DNA of 46,524 nt from an uncultured Crocinitomix sp. (GCA_937136425.1 CAKZON010000096.1:1-46524), one strand, 5' to 3'; positions 16,301 through 24,096 are shown, numbered from the stretch's first letter. The notes: generated by a model not told the origin, from the letters alone. Numbers and translations: made by a program.

Positions 16301-16388
16301 TATTGGAAGATTCACATAAATCTACTTCATAGACTTTATCCGAATTTCCTTCTTTAAAATAGAGTTTTTTTTGTTTAATAAGCTTCAA
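13320..16388 (-). CDS. WGR-domain/helical-repeat (ARM/HEAT-like) retron effector
   Basis: About 1022 residues. The N-terminal ~75 residues form a WGR domain: KLIKQKKLYFKEGNSDKVYE, then a segment ending FRYGRRES, the YGR standing for the family's W-G-R. The remaining ~900 residues are a long alpha-solenoid: repeated paired helices with leucine/aromatic spacing, consistent with ARM/HEAT repeats. No nuclease or ATPase motif is evident. No ATG is available in this frame near the domain start. I chose the TTG at 16388, giving MKLIKQKKLYF, over the TTG at 16397, which overlaps a -7 promoter element. The gene is first in the retron operon, followed after three bases by the SWIM gene. WGR domains occur in PARPs and MolR/YehI-like proteins and bind nucleic acid in PARPs, so sensing or binding msDNA is a plausible inference. 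Confidence 0.87.
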   Translation of the reverse strand: MKLIKQKKLYFKEGNSDKVYEVDLCESSNNLFVVNFRYGRRESVLREGTKTVFPVGYDEALVIFDKLVLSKEKKGYSESDVTQEAEPVEVLPIAENTIRDETVLKYLTQGAAGTYTRNWKISKVILRAGVLNLTAAAPSIQSFILSKDEFEQYAAIKTLAYFKDYSVADKIFSVFSEKGLDNKVGRMAAAYLIKAKKNNYDNEILRAAKQKMPSEISSKLGSKTDLLGSLALYYMQEQDINPMTLYYLYLTSFEDTSLKKTLLEFLNNISFKVNTFKSVRYIFRTAEVLNELDFYALIAKKIGVDGPGHNSDYVYSDGQWVWLSDEMKKTNPSVAFSKKTQNYFINAIYKYVYRLSAENVDGYIAVATQFLCQLDNDKDKARQETKYNYDYNFETGNYSRIDEHYPRYSKFSALMFVLHGSTTRFERKKNRWYYTGQFIEPKNYPREEVLAEEWNKRSNEVLHILANSKSEEATLFAFRILKENKHFLDSAPANVLQQLVGNYNTEVVEYILDYLEEKYNQEQPPATLVLAMFKSLNEKGAELAKKWLEKYEKAYCADKGFVASLLLSGNFKIIAYLKEVYANGVKYSHQFTLNELEELFKVDNSYSTDYLMQVADLIGQEHFVRLFNQVNQDELANLISSDAVTNILFAVNLCKGRKDWFHPLFKDRVDAYINSDDVVLRELGIMILGYFPDSFLRENSQRLSRYYFSEHAEVRTAIQPAIARLVKLDTMFKKNILTQSLKTISNAESYEGVHETVYSLLSKEYELALRSLSVNEVLGLVSSKFEYAQKLGTPLFNQLTKLPSFTIEQLVVIAKSDVKEVRDFLPGYFEKNTARINMELEGALRIFNSDWKDVFDWSFAYFEKHIKPENWTIDLLLYSCDHIKEEVQAFGRKMVTTHFTNDKGLELLLKLQEHPSKGMQFFATNYLANYAKDNPEVTLKLKSFFKTVLFNINEGRSTKTRVFAFLEQEVIKNEEVAQMTIDLLDAILNTNIMTDQSRCIDLLLTISEYYPNLTVPLTIKEV

Positions 16389-16394
16389 GGTCCA

Positions 16395-16402
16395 CAAAAT
16401 TA
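16395..16402 (-). promoter_or_regulatory. Candidate -7 element at the retron effector operon
   Basis: TAATTTTG fits TAnnTTTG and is followed by TGGACC and then the proposed TTG start at 16388. The transcript would begin within a few bases of the coding sequence. No TTG is seen at the expected upstream spacing. Confidence 0.4.
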
Positions 16403-16451
16403 ATTGTCATTAAATATAACATAAAATGAAAAATTTTGGCCTAAAATATTT

Positions 16452-16486
16452 CAAAAAAAAGAGGGCCAATAAATTGAACCCTCTTT
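16452..16486 (-). terminator. Terminator of the efflux operon
   Basis: AAAGAGGG (16458-16465) pairs with CCCTCTTT (16479-16486), an eight-base-pair stem with a 13-base loop. On the - strand the stem is followed directly by a T-run (AAAAAAAA on the + strand at 16453-16460). It lies 20 bases after the RND pump stop. The + strand also has a T-run after CC, so it could work both ways. Confidence 0.75.
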
Positions 16487-16506
16487 CCTTTTTTTATTTA
16501 CTCAAC

Positions 16507-19500
16507 CTATATGCTTGAGCGTAATTTTGAATTCGTGATTTTATATAACCACAACTTAAATCTGTAGAATAACAAGTACATCACTGGAATAATAATTAAC
16601 GTTAAGAATGTTGCAAACGTTAATCCAAAGATGATTGTCCAAGACATTGGTCCAAAGAACATAGTATTGTCACCTCCAATATAGAAGTTGGCAGTATACT
16701 CTGTTAATAATGATGTAAAATCAATATTAATACCGAATGCCAAAGGAATTAGACCTAATACTGTTGTTATTGCAGTTAACAATACTGGACGTAACCTTGT
16801 TTTACCAGCCACTACAATAGCAGATATTACTTCAGGTAACGGCAATTGATCAAATTCTCCAAGCATTAATTCTTCTCGGCGTCGTTTTCGAATCAAATTC
16901 GTATAATCAATCAATACAATGGCATTGTTTACGACGACCCCGGCCAGCGATATTATACCAATCATAGTCATGATAATTACGAAATCCATTTGGAAAATAA
17001 CCTCTCCTAAGAATACCCCAATAAAACTAAAGATTACTGAGAACAAAATGATCAAAGGAGTTGTGAAGGCATTAAACTGTGCTACGATTACAAAGAGAAT
17101 AATTCCCAAAGCAATTAATAAAGCGCCATTTAAAAAAGCCATCTCTTTCGCCTGCTCTTCCCCTTCTCCAGTAAACTTATAACTTACACCAGGTAAGATT
17201 TCATTGTCGGTCATATACTCATTTGCCAAACCTTCTAATTCTGCAACCACCTCGTTAGCATTGAAGCCTTCAGAAACATTTGAGAAAATAGTCACAACCG
17301 GAATCAAGTCTAAGTGTTTTACTGAACTATAAGTATTAGTAGGAACCGGATCTTTGATTAATGAACGAATAGGAATTCGTAACATTTGTCCTTTATTGTT
17401 TCTAAAAATCAATTTTTGATTCATTAAAGCATCTAAGTCGTTTCTAGATTGCTCATTAAATCTCACCACCATATCATAGGTCTCATCTCCCTCTTTATAA
17501 GTAGAAATATCTGCCCCAAACAATGCAGTACGTATTGCATTTGCAATTTGCGCTGTAGAAGTATTAAACAATCGAGCTTTTGCACGATCAACTTCAATCT
17601 TCAACTCAGGTTTCCCAGTCTCAACATCTAGTTTTAACTGCTCTACTCCTGCCACATTTCTACGATCTAAAAAGAAACGTAATTTTTCAGCCTCTTCCAA
17701 TACTAAATCATAATCAACGTCACCTGCAACCTCAATATTAATTGGAGAAGCTGTTGGAGGTCCTTGATTGTCTTTATCAACTGTAATTTTAACATCTGCA
17801 GGGAACTTGTTTTTTAATCCAGCAGAAATTCGCTCCATTATTTCACTTGTTTCATAATCTCCACGGTGTTTTGACTCTGAAAAGTTAATCGTTAATCGTC
17901 CTTTATTAGGAGTGTTTCCCATTGTGATTCCTTGCGCAGGATCAGAAGCACCTTCTCCAACTTGTGAGATGATCGATTGAATAATCCATTTATCAAAGTC
18001 TTTCCCAACAGTATCTGCAATTTCTTCCGTTAAAATTTCATTGTAAAGAATTTCCTCAATCTCCAACGTAGTTTGATTCGTCACACGAATGTCTGTTCCA
18101 ATTGGATGCTCTACAAAAACATTAACGTAATTTGGCTCACTTTCTGGGAAGAATAAAACCTTTGGTGTAAATGCTCCTAAAATTCCGATTGATAAAAAGA
18201 ATAAAACAAACATTCCAACAAAAAATGCAACTGGACGTCTTTTGAATAAGGCAAAGTTCAATGTTTTTTCATACATAGATTCTAATCTAGGTAAGAACTT
18301 GTTTTGGAACCAATCTGCCGCAGGCATTAATAAGAACATATTTACAATAATAAACACACCTATTACCATTAAGAGGTTACTCCAACCTGCACTTAAAGGA
18401 ATTAACAACATTCCTAAAAGAATAAAGATTCCCGCAATAATTAACGGACGTTTTTTAGTTGACTTTTCTTCACCAACCTTCATATAAATTGCTATTAACA
18501 CAGGGTTAATAATCAAAGCAACAAACAATGAAGAGCCCAGTACAATTATCAACGTAATTGGTAAATACTTCATGAATTCACCCATCATTCCTGGCCATAA
18601 AGCCAATGGAATAAAGGCACCTAAAGTAGTTGCTGTTGAAGCAATAATTGGCCAAGCAATTTCACCTACACCTTTTTTAACAGCAGTGAAAGAATCAACA
18701 CCTTCCTCCATTAAACGTTGCACATTTTCCACTACTACAATTCCATTATCTACTAGCATACCCAATGCCAATACCAATGAGAACAATACCATTGTATTTA
18801 AGGTAACACCCATAGCGTTTAGAATGAAAAACGACATGAACATTGAAAGCGGGATTGCCACCCCAACAAATAGTGCATTTCTTAATCCTAAAAAGAATAA
18901 AAGCACTCCAACCACTAGTAATACCCCAAATATGATTGAGTTTTCAAGGTTAGAAACCATTTCTTCTGTTTTTGAAGATTGGTCATTTGTAACTGAAATA
19001 TTAATTCCGCTTGGAATTTCTCCACTTGCCTTAACTTCAACAAGTAGTTCATTGATTTTTGCAGAAGCATCTAGTAAGTTTTCACCACTTCTCTTTTTAA
19101 TATCAAGCATTACTACTGTCTCTCTTCGCTCGCGGGCATAAGAGCTTGTATCAGCATCTGCAAACTTAATTTCAGCAATGTCTTTTAAATAAACAGGTTT
19201 ATAATCCTCTTGTTTAACAATTACATTTCCTATTTCCTCTGCAGATTTAAACTTACCATCAATTTGAATGGTACGTTTTGTTGTTCCATCTAAATACTCA
19301 CCTCCTGAAACTGTAACATTTTCGTTCCCAATTGCATTTTGAATATCTCCAAAAGAAACATCCACCACCTCTGCTTTACGCGGATCGACCATGATTTGCA
19401 TTTCCTGCTCTTGTGTTCCACGAATATCTACTTCAGAAATTTCTTGTAAATCTTCAATTTTATCCTCTAAAATTTCCGCATATTCATTCAACTGTACAAT

Positions 19501-19983
19501 AGAATAATCACCCGAAAGGTTAATATTCATAATTGGCATTTGAGAAATATCCATTTCAAAGACATTTGGCTCAACTGGCAAATCTTGCGGGAAGTCTTTA
19601 GATGCGCGTGCTTTATCTACCGCATCTTTAACATCTTGCAAGGCTTGCTTTGTTGTTACCTTAAAATCAAACTTTACTTGAATGGAGGCAAATCCATCTA
19701 TCGAGGTTGAATTTATTTCATCTACATTTTTTATAGACTTAAGTTCTTTCTCTATCGGATCTGTAATTTTATCCGCAATTAACTCTGGCGAGTTTCCCGG
19801 ATACGCTACTCCCACGTATATTTCGGGGATTTGTAGTTCAGGAAAATTCTCTTTAGGCATGCTTGTATAAGCACCCATTCCACCAATTAAGATGATAACG
19901 ATCAATAAATAAACCGTTTTACGGTTATTTACTGCCCAAGATGAAATCCCAAATTCTTTTTGGTCTTTTATTGATTTACTCAT
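16507..19983 (-). CDS. RND-family efflux pump inner-membrane permease
   Basis: 1158 residues, about 100 longer than typical AcrB-type pumps. A first membrane helix lies at ~22-40. The periplasmic porter/docking region follows (NFPELQIPEIYVGV, PGNSPE). A block of membrane helices at ~340-530 includes VDNGIVVVEN, and a second half repeats the pattern with VVVNNAIVLIDYTN near residue 1040. Extra hydrophobic segments (~500-545) between the two halves account for the added length. The TM4 motif reads VDN where many HAE-1 pumps have VDD, and the second half lacks the usual lysine. The pump takes drugs or other small molecules from the periplasm and inner membrane and passes them through the adaptor and TolC-like channel encoded upstream. 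The start lies eight bases after the adaptor stop. Confidence 0.95.
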   Translation of the reverse strand: MSKSIKDQKEFGISSWAVNNRKTVYLLIVIILIGGMGAYTSMPKENFPELQIPEIYVGVAYPGNSPELIADKITDPIEKELKSIKNVDEINSTSIDGFASIQVKFDFKVTTKQALQDVKDAVDKARASKDFPQDLPVEPNVFEMDISQMPIMNINLSGDYSIVQLNEYAEILEDKIEDLQEISEVDIRGTQEQEMQIMVDPRKAEVVDVSFGDIQNAIGNENVTVSGGEYLDGTTKRTIQIDGKFKSAEEIGNVIVKQEDYKPVYLKDIAEIKFADADTSSYARERRETVVMLDIKKRSGENLLDASAKINELLVEVKASGEIPSGINISVTNDQSSKTEEMVSNLENSIIFGVLLVVGVLLFFLGLRNALFVGVAIPLSMFMSFFILNAMGVTLNTMVLFSLVLALGMLVDNGIVVVENVQRLMEEGVDSFTAVKKGVGEIAWPIIASTATTLGAFIPLALWPGMMGEFMKYLPITLIIVLGSSLFVALIINPVLIAIYMKVGEEKSTKKRPLIIAGIFILLGMLLIPLSAGWSNLLMVIGVFIIVNMFLLMPAADWFQNKFLPRLESMYEKTLNFALFKRRPVAFFVGMFVLFFLSIGILGAFTPKVLFFPESEPNYVNVFVEHPIGTDIRVTNQTTLEIEEILYNEILTEEIADTVGKDFDKWIIQSIISQVGEGASDPAQGITMGNTPNKGRLTINFSESKHRGDYETSEIMERISAGLKNKFPADVKITVDKDNQGPPTASPINIEVAGDVDYDLVLEEAEKLRFFLDRRNVAGVEQLKLDVETGKPELKIEVDRAKARLFNTSTAQIANAIRTALFGADISTYKEGDETYDMVVRFNEQSRNDLDALMNQKLIFRNNKGQMLRIPIRSLIKDPVPTNTYSSVKHLDLIPVVTIFSNVSEGFNANEVVAELEGLANEYMTDNEILPGVSYKFTGEGEEQAKEMAFLNGALLIALGIILFVIVAQFNAFTTPLIILFSVIFSFIGVFLGEVIFQMDFVIIMTMIGIISLAGVVVNNAIVLIDYTNLIRKRRREELMLGEFDQLPLPEVISAIVVAGKTRLRPVLLTAITTVLGLIPLAFGINIDFTSLLTEYTANFYIGGDNTMFFGPMSWTIIFGLTFATFLTLIIIPVMYLLFYRFKLWLYKITNSKLRSSI

Positions 19984-19991
19984 TTTTCTTC

Positions 19992-21116
19992 TTATTGAAT
20001 GATCACTAGATCGGTTTCAGTAATTCCTTTAGCTCCTTTAACAACGAGTAAATCACCATCTTTTACAGCCCCTTCAATGCAGGCTTGACCTTCAAACATT
20101 TTAACTACTTTGATAAAGATTTTTTCTACTTTTTGCTTTTTCCCGTCTCCAGAAGGAGTTAGGCGATAAACGTACATATTGTTATCAGTATCTTGCAATA
20201 AAGCCTCTGAATCAACAACAATTGCATCTTTACGTATGAAATCAGTTACATTCAATTCAGCAAACTGATTTGGCAATAAAAGCTTATTGTTTTTTACTGC
20301 AATTTGAATACGGAATGTTCTGTTTGTAGGATCGATATAATTTCCTTTATTAGAAACAGTAGATACAATCATTGTATCATTTAAAGAAGGGAAACGCATT
20401 TCAACTGGAGTACCTACATTTACTTTAGCAAGTAAGTTTTCAGATAAAGAAGCGTTGATTGTTACATTACTGTTATTCACAATTCGCAACAAAGGAATTT
20501 GAGGAGCAGCCATCTCTCCTTCATTGACCATAATATCATCAATGACACCAGAGAATGGAGCACGAACAACTGTTTTACCTTGTTGAGAGCGCATTGTTTT
20601 AATCTTTTTTTCTAAAGACAATTTTTGATTTTTAGCTTGCTCATATTCAATTTCAACTCCGACTCCCTGATCCTTTAGAGCTTGCTGCTTTTCAAACATA
20701 TAATCTGCAAGTTCTAATGAAGCTTTTAACTCATCCATTGTAGAGGCCAAAATTTCAGAGTCAATCGTAATTAACGTTTGACCTTTTGAAACTGTTTGTC
20801 CTTCGCGAATATGAACACGCTTAATAACTCCGCTCGATTCTGCATTGATTAATGCGTTTTGATCCGTTTCAACAGTTCCCGGAATTTCTACCTGATGTAC
20901 AAAATCTTGCACTGACACTTTATCCGCCGTTACAATTGGAATCACTTCAACTTTTGCTGTGTCTAATTCTAAAATTTGAGCATCTACAGTTGCCAATTCA
21001 GCTTTTAGTGAATCTCGTTTACTATTTAATGCATCCAATTCAGGATTAGTTTCTGCCGCTCCACAAGCCGCTAAGAAACTTCCTAAGGCAATGAAATAAA
21101 TAAATTTCTTTTTCAT
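19992..21116 (-). CDS. RND efflux periplasmic adaptor (membrane fusion protein)
   Basis: 374 residues. The signal peptide ends in the lipobox LAAC (about residues 15-18), so the adaptor should be lipid-anchored. An early coiled coil (NSKRDSLKAELATVDAQIL, ~28-48) precedes the core. The lipoyl-like half-motifs VEIPGTVETDQ and VRAPFSGVIDDIMVNEG flank the alpha-hairpin (~125-175). The beta-barrel and membrane-proximal domains follow (VGTPVEMRFPS, then EALLQDTDNNMYVYRL). It links the inner-membrane pump to the outer-membrane channel. It is third in the TetR-TolC-adaptor-pump operon, 55 bases after the TolC gene. Confidence 0.94.
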   Translation of the reverse strand: MKKKFIYFIALGSFLAACGAAETNPELDALNSKRDSLKAELATVDAQILELDTAKVEVIPIVTADKVSVQDFVHQVEIPGTVETDQNALINAESSGVIKRVHIREGQTVSKGQTLITIDSEILASTMDELKASLELADYMFEKQQALKDQGVGVEIEYEQAKNQKLSLEKKIKTMRSQQGKTVVRAPFSGVIDDIMVNEGEMAAPQIPLLRIVNNSNVTINASLSENLLAKVNVGTPVEMRFPSLNDTMIVSTVSNKGNYIDPTNRTFRIQIAVKNNKLLLPNQFAELNVTDFIRKDAIVVDSEALLQDTDNNMYVYRLTPSGDGKKQKVEKIFIKVVKMFEGQACIEGAVKDGDLLVVKGAKGITETDLVIIQ

Positions 21117-21171
21117 TTTTTTTTATTTAAACTTCTGAGTTAATGTCTTGATTTTGAACCAAGGCTCTTAC

Positions 21172-22518
21172 TTATTTATTATATAATTTATCCAATTGTA
21201 CTTTAACAGAAAGCATTTCCATAATAGCCATTATGTAATTACCCTGAGCTTGTAATAATTGGTTTTGCAATTGTGTTACTTCTAAAGGAGACACCACACC
21301 TGTTTCGTTTCTGAGAACAGCACGTTGATAAATTCTTTGTGCCAAATCAACATTAGATTTTTCTAGTTCAACCATTTCAACTGCCGACTGATAAGATGTT
21401 TTCAGTTGCAATTCTTGAAACTGTAATGACTTTTCTAAATTTTGAAGATCATTTTGATCTTGTTCAATTTTAATTTCAGCCTGTTGTACACGCATAATTT
21501 TTTGTCCACTACTTGTAATTGGAATTTTCATAGAAACTCCCCAAATTGTAGTTGGGTACCAGGCCTTATCTTGGAAAAAATCAAATTCATTTCGATAAGC
21601 ATTTTGTGAATGCGTAAAAAATGCTCCAACTGATGGTAAGTAGGCTGCTTTTTCGTTTTTCAAACTATATTCATCCAACTGCCCTTGTTGTTCTAGCATA
21701 ACATAGTTCTTGTTATTCTTAATTTCCGAATCTGCCAATAGAGGACTTTTACCTTGCATTTCATCTAACACCTCTTGCAACGTTGCAGTTACTTCTAATG
21801 GTTCATCAAAACTGTATCCCATTTGAAGTTTCAATAAATTTAAAGCTACACTTGATTGGCGTTCTGCATTTGCTTTTGATGCCTTAACACGATTATAAGC
21901 AATTTCTACTTGGTCAGCATCTTCTTGAGGAATCACACCGTTTTCTGCATAAATCGCTGTTTTTTCCCAAAGACTTTTAGTTGAAAGTAAAATAGAATCC
22001 ATTAAAGTAACATTTTCATTGGCTACCAAAACATTGTAGTATGCCTCTCTAACCATTGCTCTAACTTCTTGCTTCGTATTATCAGCAGCAGTAGCCGACA
22101 TTTTTTGAAAAAACTTAGAAAATTGTAGTCCAACAATATAAGATCCGTCAAATATTAATTGTGATGCGCTAAATGTTAAAGAAGTTGAAAACTCTTGCCC
22201 CATTCTAAACTCTAACACCTCACCAGGAGGGGCCATAGGATTGAATAATGAAGCATCTACCACAGATACTGGAATATCAAGCAATTGTTGAAATTGCCCT
22301 TCTGCATTAATTTGCGGCAAACCAATTGCAGTAGTTTCCCAAACTTTCTTTTTTGCTGACTCAATGTCAAGCAAGGCATTTTTTACTTGCTCGTTGTTAT
22401 TCACCCCAAACTCTTCCGCTTCGCTTAGCGAAAATGATGTTTGGGTTTGTGCCATTACACCAGAAGCAGTAAACACTGCTAACAAGCCAAAAGCTATTTT
22501 TTTATAAGTTTTCATCAT
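21172..22518 (-). CDS. TolC-family outer-membrane efflux protein
   Basis: 448 residues. The signal peptide ends at GVMAQTQ (residues ~20-26). It has the OEP/TolC pattern of two structural repeats with long helices: FSLSEAEEFGVNNNEQVKNA at the start of the first and, in the second, YQSAVEMVELEKSNVDLAQRIY and a VSPLEVTQLQNQLLQA segment. It forms the outer-membrane exit channel for the pump encoded downstream. Two ATGs (22518 and 22515) are adjacent. The gene starts 17 bases before the TetR stop, so the two genes overlap and are likely translationally coupled. Confidence 0.94.
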   Translation of the reverse strand: MMKTYKKIAFGLLAVFTASGVMAQTQTSFSLSEAEEFGVNNNEQVKNALLDIESAKKKVWETTAIGLPQINAEGQFQQLLDIPVSVVDASLFNPMAPPGEVLEFRMGQEFSTSLTFSASQLIFDGSYIVGLQFSKFFQKMSATAADNTKQEVRAMVREAYYNVLVANENVTLMDSILLSTKSLWEKTAIYAENGVIPQEDADQVEIAYNRVKASKANAERQSSVALNLLKLQMGYSFDEPLEVTATLQEVLDEMQGKSPLLADSEIKNNKNYVMLEQQGQLDEYSLKNEKAAYLPSVGAFFTHSQNAYRNEFDFFQDKAWYPTTIWGVSMKIPITSSGQKIMRVQQAEIKIEQDQNDLQNLEKSLQFQELQLKTSYQSAVEMVELEKSNVDLAQRIYQRAVLRNETGVVSPLEVTQLQNQLLQAQGNYIMAIMEMLSVKVQLDKLYNK

Positions 22519-23119
22519 TACGTATTAATTCTTTTAAACTTTCTAATCCTTTATTACTTGCAATTCCTCTTACATCATATCTAAAAAATTCAGAGAATAC
22601 CTCTTCCAATTTAAATTCTGTAAATGGAATTATTTCTCCAGACAAAATCATGTCTATTGTTCCCATATGTAGTCTTGAAACAATTCCAGGATTAAGATTA
22701 TCTCTATAAAGCCCTTCTTTCATTCCTTTTTCTAGATTAACTACTACTCTTTCTCTAATTGTTTCATTTTTATGATTATTCATTAATTTAAGTGCACTCG
22801 GATGATACTTACTGAGGTCAAAAAATATAGACGGATGAATAGACCCCAATATTTTAAATAGGTAGCGATAAATTTCTAAAAGTTCCTCAATCGCATTTAA
22901 ATTACCTCCACAAATACCGTCCATCATCTCCATGTCGCAATCGTGCCCGTAGAGTAAACACTGTTCTACTAATTCGTTTTTATCACGCACATATAGGTAC
23001 AGTGTTTTTTTTGAAACACCCAGTTGCCTAGCCATTTCATCCATTGTCACACTCTTGATCCCAAACTTCATGTAAACCTCAAGTGCTGACTTAATGATTT
23101 CCATTTTCTTCTCTTCCAT
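22502..23119 (-). CDS. TetR-family transcriptional regulator of the efflux operon
   Basis: 205 residues. The N-terminal TetR helix-turn-helix is plain: IIKSALEVYMKFGIKSVTMD, then EMARQLGVSKKTLYLYVRDK (residues ~28-47). The ligand-binding C-terminal domain is diverged, as is usual. As first gene of an operon with a tripartite pump, it probably represses its own operon and is released by a pump substrate. The ATG at 23119 is preceded by TACATTTG-CGCC, so the message probably starts at or next to the AUG without a leader. A short dyad, AAACGTTT (23151-23158), lies just upstream and might be part of an operator. Confidence 0.92.
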   Translation of the reverse strand: MEEKKMEIIKSALEVYMKFGIKSVTMDEMARQLGVSKKTLYLYVRDKNELVEQCLLYGHDCDMEMMDGICGGNLNAIEELLEIYRYLFKILGSIHPSIFFDLSKYHPSALKLMNNHKNETIRERVVVNLEKGMKEGLYRDNLNPGIVSRLHMGTIDMILSGEIIPFTEFKLEEVFSEFFRYDVRGIASNKGLESLKELIRNDENL

Positions 23120-23123
23120 GGCG

Positions 23124-23131
23124 CAAATGTA
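23124..23131 (-). promoter_or_regulatory. -7 element giving a leaderless start for the TetR operon
   Basis: TACATTTG on the - strand matches TAnnTTTG and is four bases from the ATG at 23119. With transcription starting about five bases after the element, the first base of the message would be the A of AUG. Confidence 0.5.
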
Positions 23132-23258
23132 TAAATAAAATAAACAGGGGAAACGTTTTACACTATTTTTGTTTCCAACTTGCTATTCGTTTTCAATAAA
23201 ACAAATGTTTTTTTCATTGAAGGAGTCAATTTCCTCTATCAACTTCAAGATTAAATCA

Positions 23259-23266
23259 TAAATTTG
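23259..23266 (+). promoter_or_regulatory. -7 element giving a leaderless start for the RNase HI gene
   Basis: TAAATTTG matches TAnnTTTG and is separated from the ATG at 23271 by GCGC, the same four-base spacing as at the divergent TetR gene. No Shine-Dalgarno sequence is present. Confidence 0.5.
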
Positions 23267-23270
23267 GCGC

Positions 23271-24089
23271 ATGGCCAAAAAAAAGAAGTTTTATGTGGTT
23301 TGGGAAGGCAATACTCCTGGGATTTATGATTCTTGGGAACATTGCCAGCGTGAAATAAAAGGATATGCCAATGCTAAATTTCGCTCGTTTAACTCATTAG
23401 AACAAGCCCGAAAAGCATTCAAAGATCCTTCGTCAGTTTCAACAGAAACAAAACAAAAAAAACAGTATTACTACGTGGTTTGGCATGGACATCAACCTGG
23501 AATTTATACCGATTGGAATAAAGTTTTGGAGCAAATCAGAGGGTTTCCGAAAGCTATTTATAAAACCTTTGGAAGTAAAAAGCTTGCAGAAAAAGCTTTT
23601 ACAGAGCATCCAGACAAATACAAGGATGGTGATTATAAAAAAACAAAAGACCTAAGTGAAGCCGAGTTAGAAAAAATTGGCACGCCAATTGAACTAAGCC
23701 TTGCGGTAGATGCTGCTTGTAATGGCAAAGGCGATTTTGAATATCAAGGAGTATGGAATTTTAGCCGAGAAACTGTTTTTAGAGTTGGGCCTTATAAAAA
23801 AGGCTCCAATAATATCGGTGAATTTTTAGCGTTAGTACATGCACTGGCATACTTAAACGGACATAAAGACCCTAAAATGAAAGCTATGCCTATTTATTCA
23901 GATTCACGAATAGCAATGAGTTGGGTAAGACAAAAAGTGTGTAGAACAAACAAAAAACCAATACCGGAGGTTGTTAATTTAATTAAACGTGCAGAACATT
24001 GGTTAAAGATGAATCACTTTAGCAACCCCATTTTAAAATGGGAGACTAAAGTTTGGGGAGAAATTCCTGCCGATTTTGGAAGAAAATAA
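23271..24089 (+). CDS. Ribonuclease HI with two N-terminal hybrid-binding domains
   Basis: 272 residues. Two copies of the RNase H N-terminal (viroplasmin-like, hybrid-binding) domain lie at residues ~4-54 (FYVVWEGNTPGIYDSW) and ~65-115 (YYVVWHGHQPGIYTDW). A charged linker leads to the RNase HI domain (~138-272). The catalytic acids fit VDAACNG (first Asp), IGEFLALVHAL (Glu), YSDSRIA (second Asp) and PADFGRK (last Asp). The enzyme cleaves RNA in RNA-DNA hybrids. Duplicated binding domains should raise affinity or processivity on hybrids. The start is the ATG at 23271. The next gene follows seven bases after its stop. Confidence 0.92.
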   Translation: MAKKKKFYVVWEGNTPGIYDSWEHCQREIKGYANAKFRSFNSLEQARKAFKDPSSVSTETKQKKQYYYVVWHGHQPGIYTDWNKVLEQIRGFPKAIYKTFGSKKLAEKAFTEHPDKYKDGDYKKTKDLSEAELEKIGTPIELSLAVDAACNGKGDFEYQGVWNFSRETVFRVGPYKKGSNNIGEFLALVHALAYLNGHKDPKMKAMPIYSDSRIAMSWVRQKVCRTNKKPIPEVVNLIKRAEHWLKMNHFSNPILKWETKVWGEIPADFGRK

Positions 24090-24096
24090 ATACTAT

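Noticed and set aside
18572..19141. 189-residue + strand open frame opposite the RND pump
   Set aside because: Antisense to conserved RND membrane segments; low-complexity Thr/Ile/Pro composition typical of a reverse-strand shadow.
23151..23158. AAACGTTT as the TetR operator
   Set aside because: Only an eight-base dyad; too short and too AT-rich to claim as an operator without a second copy or conservation.
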